Below, piece after piece: positions 5,973 to 11,808 of a stretch of DNA of 13,295 nucleotides. The stretch is from positions 1-13,295 of the forward strand of contig DYNS01000036.1 in NCBI GenBank assembly GCA_020720965.1, written 5' to 3'. Position numbers and translations under genes: made by a program. This stretch comes from Anaerolinea sp. (GTDB taxonomy: Bacteria > Chloroflexota > Anaerolineae > Anaerolineales > Villigracilaceae). Below the pieces are notes generated by a model that was not told the origin of the DNA, ran no database searches, and saw only the letters and a program-made list of their open reading frames with translations. The first letter of the stretch is position 1. Every line of letters starts with the position of its first letter.

Positions 5973-8060
5973 ATGAACCTGGGCAATGGAACCCTCCTCA
6001 ACAACCGTTACAAAATATTAGATATCTTAGGGCGCGGCGGCATGGGCGCAGTGTATCACGCCATTGATGAAAGCCTGGGCGTGGATGTAGCCGTTAAAGA
6101 AAACCTCTTCACCACAGACGACTACGCCCGCCAATTCCGCAACGAAGCCGTCATCCTGGCCGGCTTGCGCCACCCCAACCTGCCCCGCGTTACCGACCAC
6201 TTCGTACTGGACGGACAAGGGCAATACCTCGTAATGGACTACATCGAGGGAGACGACCTGCGCCAACACCTGGAAAAACAAGGCGTACTTTCCGAAGAAG
6301 AAGCCATTCGCGTTGGGGTAGCCACCTGCGAAGCCCTGACCTACCTGCACAACCGAAAACCCCCCATCCTGCACCGCGACATCAAACTTGGCAATGTCAA
6401 ACTCACCCCGGATGGAGGCGTTGTCCTGGTAGATTTTGGGCTGGCAAAAATGGCATGGGCGCACGAAGAAACCGTTACCGGCGCGCGCGCCATGACCCCC
6501 GGCTACTCTCCGCCGGAGCAATATGGCTCCGCCCGCACCGATGCCCGCTCCGACATCTACTCCCTCGGCGCAACACTCTACGCCGCCATCACTGGTGTCG
6601 TGCCAGAAGACAGCCTGATGCGAGCCGTAGACGGGCTGACCCTCACCCCCATCCGCAACCATAAACCCGCCATTTCGCCCCGCCTGGCAAGCGTCATCGA
6701 AAAGGCGATGGAAACCAACCCAAACAGCCGCTTCCAAAGCGCGGAAGAATTCCGCCTTGCCCTGTTGGGCGAAGCCCAAGCCAACGCCGCCACCCTGCCG
6801 CAGCCCACCACACCCGCAGAATCTGCCCCCCAAAGCATCCCCGCCGCCCCTGCCCGCAAAAAACGTGGCGGCGGAATCGTGCCGCTCCTTCTGCTGCTGC
6901 TCATCGCCCTGGCAAGCGGCGGGATTTTATACTTTAGCCCGGAAAGCCGTGCCACCCTGCTCGGTTGGGTTGCGCCGAACCTGCTCCCCACTGCGACTTC
7001 GACCGCCACCCTCACCCCGCAGCCGAGCACCATACCCGCCTCCGCCACACCTGCGCCCCTGCCCACCGCAACCCTGACCTTAGCGCCAACCCAAGCCCCT
7101 ACGGAGACAGCAACCGCCAAACCAAGCGTAACGGCGACCTCCACCGCCCCGGCAACGGAAACGGCAACCGCTACGGAAAGCGCTTCCGCCACGCCCACCG
7201 CTGAAGAAGCGGAAACCGCCCCAGAGCCAAAGACTCTTCGGGTTGCTTACGCTTCCAGCGAGGGCAGCGACCCGGCGCAAATCTTCCTCACCGACCTCGA
7301 AAATACCGAAACGCGCCAATTGACCGAAGCCCCCCAAGGCGCCTGTGATTTTGACATCTCGCCCGATGCCACCCAACTGGTGTACGTCTCGCCCTGCCCC
7401 AACCGGCTGGATGAGTACCGGACCTCCAGCCTGTACCTGCTGGATATTGCCAGCAAGATGGCAACGCCCCTGCAAGAGGGTAATGCCCAGGGAGATTTTG
7501 ACCCGGTTTGGTCGCCGGATGGCGGCAAAATTTTGTTCACTTCCGTCCGCAGCGGCGGGTATCAAATTTACGCTTACGATTTGACCCTGCAAACCACCAC
7601 TCAACTCACCTCCGGGCAAACGCAGGCGCGTTACCCCGCCTTCTCGCCAGATGGCGCGACCGTTGTCTATTCTGTTTTGCAGTATGGAAAATATTTTCTC
7701 TGGACGATGAACCCGGACGGTACCGCCCCCCAACGGCTGACGAACAGCGGCGAGAAACTGAGCGATATGCAGCCCGCCTACGCCAAAGATGGCGCTGCCA
7801 TTGTGTTTAGCCAAACCCGCACCGATACCACCCTGCCTTCCCTGTTTCTGCTTACGCTGGCAGATGCCGCCCTTAGCCCGCTGACGCAGATACAGCCCCC
7901 CGCCGAGGATGCTTCCTTTTCGCCGGATGGTGCCTGGCTGGTGTATGAATCTACCCAGAACGGCAACCGCGATATTTACCTTTACAACCTGGAGCAAGCC
8001 GCCTGGCGCAAACTGACCAACGCCTCCAGCCTCGATTTTGACCCGCGCTGGCTACCCTGA
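5973..8060 (+). CDS. transmembrane Ser/Thr kinase with TolB-like propeller (kinase 2)
   Basis: This 695-residue protein has the same architecture as its upstream neighbour. Over residues 1-265 the two align without a gap; I count 188 identities (71%) by hand. Catalytic features are the glycine loop (20-28), Lys42, Glu58, HRD (134-136), Lys138, Asn141, DFG (154-156) and PPE (180-182). Pro139 of the usual HRDIKPGN is Leu here, an uncommon change just after the catalytic Lys. A basic patch (295-298) precedes the membrane span (~301-321). The external linker (~338-420) is longer than in kinase 1 and almost entirely Thr, Ala, Pro and Ser, as in an extended and possibly glycosylated stalk. The C-terminal propeller (~420-695) has SPDG-type motifs near 463, 514, 557, 604 and 649, and ends in DPRW. 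It probably arose by gene duplication. The ligand and phosphorylation targets are not known. Confidence 0.93.
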   Translation: MNLGNGTLLNNRYKILDILGRGGMGAVYHAIDESLGVDVAVKENLFTTDDYARQFRNEAVILAGLRHPNLPRVTDHFVLDGQGQYLVMDYIEGDDLRQHLEKQGVLSEEEAIRVGVATCEALTYLHNRKPPILHRDIKLGNVKLTPDGGVVLVDFGLAKMAWAHEETVTGARAMTPGYSPPEQYGSARTDARSDIYSLGATLYAAITGVVPEDSLMRAVDGLTLTPIRNHKPAISPRLASVIEKAMETNPNSRFQSAEEFRLALLGEAQANAATLPQPTTPAESAPQSIPAAPARKKRGGGIVPLLLLLLIALASGGILYFSPESRATLLGWVAPNLLPTATSTATLTPQPSTIPASATPAPLPTATLTLAPTQAPTETATAKPSVTATSTAPATETATATESASATPTAEEAETAPEPKTLRVAYASSEGSDPAQIFLTDLENTETRQLTEAPQGACDFDISPDATQLVYVSPCPNRLDEYRTSSLYLLDIASKMATPLQEGNAQGDFDPVWSPDGGKILFTSVRSGGYQIYAYDLTLQTTTQLTSGQTQARYPAFSPDGATVVYSVLQYGKYFLWTMNPDGTAPQRLTNSGEKLSDMQPAYAKDGAAIVFSQTRTDTTLPSLFLLTLADAALSPLTQIQPPAEDASFSPDGAWLVYESTQNGNRDIYLYNLEQAAWRKLTNASSLDFDPRWLP

Positions 8061-8070
8061 GCCTGAGCCA

Positions 8071-8110
8071 AATCAAAAAGCGCACCTTTTGCAAGGTGCG
8101 CTTTTTGATT
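8071..8110. terminator. bidirectional terminator between kinase 2 and phosphofructokinase
   Basis: A perfect 18-bp inverted repeat (8071-8088 and 8093-8110) with a 4-nt loop sits in the 67-bp gap between two convergent stop codons. The stem has a GC-rich core and ends in a run of A on one side and T on the other. The U-tract is therefore built into the stem for both directions, so it should end transcription of both neighbours. Confidence 0.9.
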
Positions 8111-8127
8111 GCGTGGCAGGGGGTGAA

Positions 8128-9252
8128 TTAATCCGGCTCGCAGAAGCTGATGCTTAAATCGCGGGCGGTCTGAATGATGTCGCTGTCCAACGGGACGCTC
8201 TTCATCTTGCCAATGGCTTCGGCAATGGGCACGCTCTTCATGCGTTGACCCTCCAGGGCTATCATCACGCTTTGTTCGCCGTTTTCCAGGGCGCGGACGG
8301 CTGCCGCGCCGAAGCGCAGGGCGATGATGCGGTCAAAGGCGCTGGGGGTTCCGCCGCGTAGCAGATGCCCCAGAACAACTACGCGGGTTTCTTTGCCGGT
8401 GAGGGTTTCTATCTCGTGCGCCACCTTCTCGCCAATGCCGCCCAGGCGTTTTTCTCGCCCAGCTTCTTTTTGGATGACGGAAAGGCTACCACCGACCGGG
8501 GCTGCGCCCTCGGCGACAACGACAATGGTGAAGAAGCGCCCGGCGGCTTCGCGCTCTAAAATTTTCTCGGAGACTTTGCGAAGGTCGTAGGGAATTTCTG
8601 GGATGAGGATGATGTCGGCAGAGCCGGCGATGCCTGCTTCCAGGGCTATCCAACCGGCGTAACGCCCCATCACTTCAACTACTATCACCCGCCCGTGCGA
8701 GGCGGCGGTGGAGTGCAGGCGGTCTATGCCTTCTACGGCAAAGGCTACCGCGCTGTCGAATCCGAAGGTGAAGTCGGTTTTGTCCAGGTCGTTATCGATG
8801 GTTTTGGGGACGGCGATGACCCGCAAGCCTTTCTTCGCCAGGATATTGCCAATTTCCAGCGAGCCGTCTCCGCCGACTGTGATGAGAGCGTCTAAACGGT
8901 GCAGGGCAAAGGCGCGGACGATTTCATCGGTGCGGTCCACTTCTTCTTTGCTGCCATCCGGCAGGGTGATGGGGTAGCGCAGGGGGTTATTGCGGTTGCT
9001 TGTGCCGAGGATGGTTCCGCCGAGCAGGGTAATGCCGCGCACTTTTTCGCGGTTCAGGCGAATGATGCCGCCCTCACGGTATTGCTCTGGGGTGAGCAAG
9101 CCGTGAAAACCGTCTCGAATGCCGTACATTTCCCAGCCACGTTTGATGCCAGAGAGGGTTGCGGCACGGATGACGGCATTTAAGCCGGGCGCATCGCCGC
9201 CGCCGGTGCTGATGGCAACCCGTTTAATGGTTTTTGTGCTGTCCAGTAACAT
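8128..9252 (-). CDS. pfkA: 6-phosphofructokinase
   Basis: This 374-residue enzyme phosphorylates fructose 6-phosphate to fructose 1,6-bisphosphate in glycolysis. Motifs seen are TGGGDAPGLN (16-25), the phosphoryl-donor loop GGDGS (127-131), PKTIDND (149-155) with catalytic base Asp153, MGR (195-197), an EG pair at 248-249, and LLRGGTPSAFDR (297-308). Gly130 matches E. coli Gly104, the ATP-type residue. Lys150 matches position 124, where E. coli has Gly and PPi-dependent enzymes have Lys. This Gly/Lys mix occurs in ATP-dependent members of the PPi-PFK-related clades, such as actinomycete and trypanosome enzymes. ATP dependence is therefore favoured but not certain. The open frame extends to 9297, but ATG 9252 is preferred: GGAG (9259-9262) lies 6 nt before it, and the upstream codons overlap the promoter -10. 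No other glycolytic gene is adjacent. Confidence 0.94.
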   Translation of the reverse strand: MLLDSTKTIKRVAISTGGGDAPGLNAVIRAATLSGIKRGWEMYGIRDGFHGLLTPEQYREGGIIRLNREKVRGITLLGGTILGTSNRNNPLRYPITLPDGSKEEVDRTDEIVRAFALHRLDALITVGGDGSLEIGNILAKKGLRVIAVPKTIDNDLDKTDFTFGFDSAVAFAVEGIDRLHSTAASHGRVIVVEVMGRYAGWIALEAGIAGSADIILIPEIPYDLRKVSEKILEREAAGRFFTIVVVAEGAAPVGGSLSVIQKEAGREKRLGGIGEKVAHEIETLTGKETRVVVLGHLLRGGTPSAFDRIIALRFGAAAVRALENGEQSVMIALEGQRMKSVPIAEAIGKMKSVPLDSDIIQTARDLSISFCEPD

Positions 9253-9278
9253 CTGATTCTCCAAAAGGAACTCGTAAT

Positions 9279-9320
9279 AAGGGCAAAACGGGTGCATTAT
9301 ACTCCAATCGTTTTGCCCTT
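9279..9320. repeat. 12-bp inverted repeat bracketing the pfkA -10 element (putative operator)
   Basis: Perfect 12-bp arms, AAGGGCAAAACG (9279-9290) and CGTTTTGCCCTT (9309-9320), are 18 bp apart. Equivalent points of the two arms are about three helical turns apart. The pfkA -10 hexamer lies between them and one arm covers the start of the 5' UTR. This is the expected geometry of an operator bound by a repressor dimer or a pair of dimers. No T-run follows on either strand, so it is not a terminator. The regulator is unknown. Confidence 0.6.
9296..9301 (-). promoter_or_regulatory. -10 element of the pfkA promoter
   Basis: A perfect TATAAT on the minus strand lies 43 bp before the chosen ATG. 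The hexamer 17 bp upstream (CCAGAA) is a poor -35 match, so the promoter may need an activator or rely on other contacts. It sits at the centre of the 12-bp inverted repeat. Confidence 0.55.
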
Positions 9321-9353
9321 CTGGCGGGCGGGGCGAGGGGCGGGTTCTGTTTC

Positions 9354-9362
9354 TGGTAAAAT
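9354..9362 (+). promoter_or_regulatory. extended -10 promoter for prfC
   Basis: TGGTAAAAT is an extended -10 element with one mismatch in the hexamer (9357-9362). It lies 39 bp before the prfC ATG. No -35 is evident in the GC-rich stretch upstream. Confidence 0.45.
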
Positions 9363-9401
9363 GCTCCCCTGTTTTAGCCTTCGCTTATAGAAAGAAGTTG
9401 T

Positions 9402-11015
9402 ATGCAGCCAGAATCTGCCCCTGTGTTACCTTCCGCTTACGCCAACCGGCGTACTTTTGCCATCATCTCGCACCCGGATGCGGGGAAAACCACCCTGACC
9501 GAAAAACTGTTGCTGTACGGGAACGCTATCGAACTGGCGGGCAGCGTCCGCGCCCGCAAAAATCAACGCGCCGCCACTTCAGACTGGATGGAGATGGAGA
9601 AAGAGCGCGGCATTTCCATCACGTCCACCATTCTACAATTCCCATACAAAGAGCATGTCGTCAATCTTCTGGATACCCCCGGACATCAGGATTTCTCCGA
9701 GGATACCTACCGCACCCTCTCGGCAGTAGATAGCGCCGTGATGGTGATTGACGCGGCAAAGGGCATTGAACCCCAAACCCTCAAATTGTTTGAAGTCTGC
9801 CGAAAACGCGGCATCCCCATCTTCACCTTCATCAACAAGATGGACAGACCCGCCCGCGACCCGCTGGAACTGCTGGATGAGATTAAAAAAGTGCTGGGGA
9901 TGGAACCCGTACCAATGAACTGGCCCCTGGGGGACGGCGCGGCGTTTAGAGGCGTGTACGACCGCGCCTTGCAGGGCGTGTATGTGTACGAGCGCACCGA
10001 GCGCAATGAGCGCCGCTCCGCGGAGACCTTTGTTCCGCTAGCGGAGTTGGAAGCAAGCGGTTTGCTCAACGCCGAAGCGGTTGCCAACCTGCGCGAGAAT
10101 ATTCACCTGCTGGACGAGGTGGGGATTGTCTTTGACCATGCCAGTGTGCTGCAAGAGAAACAAACCCCGGTTTTCTTTGGCAGCGCCCTCACCAATTTTG
10201 GCGTGCGCCCCTTTTTAGATTCGTTTGTGCAGTTTGCGCCCCCGCCCCAACCCTACCTCAGCGATACGGGCATCATCAGCCCGGAGATGCCTGAATTTTC
10301 CGGCTTCATCTTCAAAATTCAGGCGAACATGAACCCCAAACACCGCGACAGCGTCGCCTTTTTGCGAATCTGCTCCGGGCATTTTGAACGAGGTATGGAT
10401 TTGCTGCACGCCCAAAGCGGCAAAACTCTGCGACTTTTGCGCCCCTACAAACTCTTCGCCAGCGAAAGAGAGATTATTGAAGAAGCCTTTGCCGGGGATG
10501 TACTGGGGCTACCCAACACCGGCGATTTCGCCATCGGCGACACCCTGACCGGCGGCGCTCCCCTGCGCTTTGCCCCCATTCCACGCTTTCAGCCAGAGCA
10601 TTTTGCCCTGCTCCGCAATACCGACCTGAACAAGCAAAAGCAATTTACCAAAGGCTTGCAGCAGTTGGAAAGTGAAGGCGCAGTGCAGGTGTTCTACAAT
10701 GTCAACGCTTACAAACGCGAGCCTATTTTGGCGGTTGTGGGGCAATTGCAATTTGATGTCGTTCAATCCCGCCTCAAGGTGGAGTACAACGTGCCGACCG
10801 TGCTGGAGCGAATGCCGCACACCGACCTGCGTTGGATTGCCGGGGCAGAAGCGGACATTGAAGCCCTGCCAGAACGAAGCGAGGCAATCATCGCTCGCGA
10901 CCTGCGCGGGAGGTGGGTTGCGCTCTTCAATGGCTCCTTCTTTTTGCGTTACTACGCCGAAAAATTCCCCGCTCTGCGCTTTCTCGGCTTCGGAGAAGAA
11001 CCCGCCGCCGCCTGA
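9402..11015 (+). CDS. prfC: peptide chain release factor 3
   Basis: This 537-residue translational GTPase fits the usual RF3 length (~525-540). RF3 binds the terminating ribosome and uses GTP to eject RF1 or RF2 after peptide release. The G-domain motifs are complete: G1 HPDAGKTT (24-31), G2 with ISITST (71-76), G3 DTPGH (91-95), G4 NKMD (145-148) and G5 GSA (260-262). The RF3-specific sequence FPYKEHVVNLLDTPGHQDFS around G3 separates it from EF-G and TypA. C-terminal domains II and III follow, with PRFQPEHFALLR and a VGQLQFDV segment. Start ATG 9402 is preceded only by a weak purine stretch (AAAGAAG), but upstream in-frame extension is not supported. It is divergent from pfkA (149-bp gap) and convergent with tmk. 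Confidence 0.96.
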   Translation: MQPESAPVLPSAYANRRTFAIISHPDAGKTTLTEKLLLYGNAIELAGSVRARKNQRAATSDWMEMEKERGISITSTILQFPYKEHVVNLLDTPGHQDFSEDTYRTLSAVDSAVMVIDAAKGIEPQTLKLFEVCRKRGIPIFTFINKMDRPARDPLELLDEIKKVLGMEPVPMNWPLGDGAAFRGVYDRALQGVYVYERTERNERRSAETFVPLAELEASGLLNAEAVANLRENIHLLDEVGIVFDHASVLQEKQTPVFFGSALTNFGVRPFLDSFVQFAPPPQPYLSDTGIISPEMPEFSGFIFKIQANMNPKHRDSVAFLRICSGHFERGMDLLHAQSGKTLRLLRPYKLFASEREIIEEAFAGDVLGLPNTGDFAIGDTLTGGAPLRFAPIPRFQPEHFALLRNTDLNKQKQFTKGLQQLESEGAVQVFYNVNAYKREPILAVVGQLQFDVVQSRLKVEYNVPTVLERMPHTDLRWIAGAEADIEALPERSEAIIARDLRGRWVALFNGSFFLRYYAEKFPALRFLGFGEEPAAA

Positions 11016-11036
11016 GCCTGTTCGCCGTTAAAACAA

Positions 11037-11075
11037 ATCGCCGCCCGCCGAGAGAAAGACTCGGCGGGCGGCGAT
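11037..11075. terminator. strong GC-rich hairpin between prfC and tmk
   Basis: Perfect 16-bp arms (11037-11052 and 11060-11075) enclose a 7-nt loop in the 65-bp gap between convergent genes. Read on the minus strand, the stem is followed by TTGTTTTAA, so it fits an intrinsic terminator for tmk. On the plus strand it is followed by GCGCATTAAG without a T-run. For prfC it would act only as a stable 3' hairpin or an imperfect terminator. Confidence 0.75.
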
Positions 11076-11080
11076 GCGCA

Positions 11081-11704
11081 TTAAGCGGGTTGCCCTTGCA
11101 GGCGGGCAAGGACAAGGCGGCGTAAATCTCCTTGTACGGCATCCCATGCCTGGGCGGCGTTTATCACCTGCCAGCGGGCAGGCTCTTCGGCGGCGAGGGT
11201 CAGGTATCCGGCGCGGACTCTTTTGTGAAAATCAACGGTGTAGGCATCCAGCCGGTTCCACTCTTTTTGGCGTGATTTGCGTTCCAGCCCGGTTTCCACA
11301 TCCAAATCCAACAGCAGGGTAAGGGCAGGGGTTAACCCGCCGGTGGCATATTGCACCAGTTGGCGCACTTCTTCCAGGGGCTGACCGTGCCCATAGCCCT
11401 GATAGGCGATGGTCGAGTCGAAATAGCGGTCGGAGAGGATGATTTCCCCCAGCGCCAGGCGCGGTTTAATGGTCTGCTCCACAATTTGGGCGCGCGCCGC
11501 CTGGTAGAGCAGGGTTTCAGTGCGGGGGTGCATTTCGGCGTTCTTCAGGTCGTGGATGACCTCCCGAATTTGCTCGCCGATGGCGGTACCGCCCGGCTCG
11601 CGGGTGGGGAAGACGCGGTAGCCTTGCTCGCGCAGGAAGGCTACCAGGGGGGGGATGTGGGAGGTTTTGCCGGAGCCTTCGGGACCTTCCAAAGTGATGA
11701 ACAT
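11081..11704 (-). CDS. tmk: thymidylate kinase (dTMP kinase)
   Basis: This 207-residue enzyme phosphorylates dTMP to dTDP with ATP, an essential step toward dTTP for DNA synthesis. The length matches the family. Motifs are the P-loop GPEGSGKT (7-14), TREPGGT (34-40) in the dTMP-binding region, the DRY motif (92-94) followed by FDSTIAYQG, and a LID segment (~142-153) with several Arg and Lys residues. The P-loop lacks the extra Arg found in eukaryotic enzymes, while basic residues occur in the LID, as in E. coli-type bacterial forms. The open frame extends to 11995, but that part is antisense to hutU and looks non-coding. ATG 11704 is preceded by AGGAG (11714-11718) at a 9-nt spacing. It is divergent from hutU. 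Confidence 0.95.
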   Translation of the reverse strand: MFITLEGPEGSGKTSHIPPLVAFLREQGYRVFPTREPGGTAIGEQIREVIHDLKNAEMHPRTETLLYQAARAQIVEQTIKPRLALGEIILSDRYFDSTIAYQGYGHGQPLEEVRQLVQYATGGLTPALTLLLDLDVETGLERKSRQKEWNRLDAYTVDFHKRVRAGYLTLAAEEPARWQVINAAQAWDAVQGDLRRLVLARLQGQPA

Positions 11705-11729
11705 GAGGGGGTTCTCCTTTTCGCGCCGA

Positions 11730-11735
11730 ATTATA
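11730..11735 (-). promoter_or_regulatory. -10 element of the tmk promoter
   Basis: A perfect TATAAT on the minus strand lies 25 bp before the tmk ATG, so the 5' UTR would be short (~19 nt). It is flanked by short GCCG/CGGC arms (11725-11728, 11737-11740). The candidate -35 (TTTGGG, 17 bp away) is weak. Confidence 0.5.
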
Positions 11736-11764
11736 CCGGCTACGCCAAAGCGCCCAAATGGGAA

Positions 11765-11770
11765 TATACT
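11765..11770 (+). promoter_or_regulatory. possible -10 element for hutU
   Basis: TATACT, one mismatch from consensus, lies 38 bp before the hutU ATG in the 104-bp divergent gap. No convincing -35 is present. The tmk and hutU promoter regions would lie almost back to back. Confidence 0.35.
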
Positions 11771-11808
11771 AGCCGGGCAACACCCAAACCCAAACAGGAG
11801 GCTGTGAA

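Noticed and set aside
6027..7997. Long minus-strand open frames (206-305 codons) opposite kinase 2
   Set aside because: They are mirror frames of GC-rich coding DNA with no initiation signals or family motifs.
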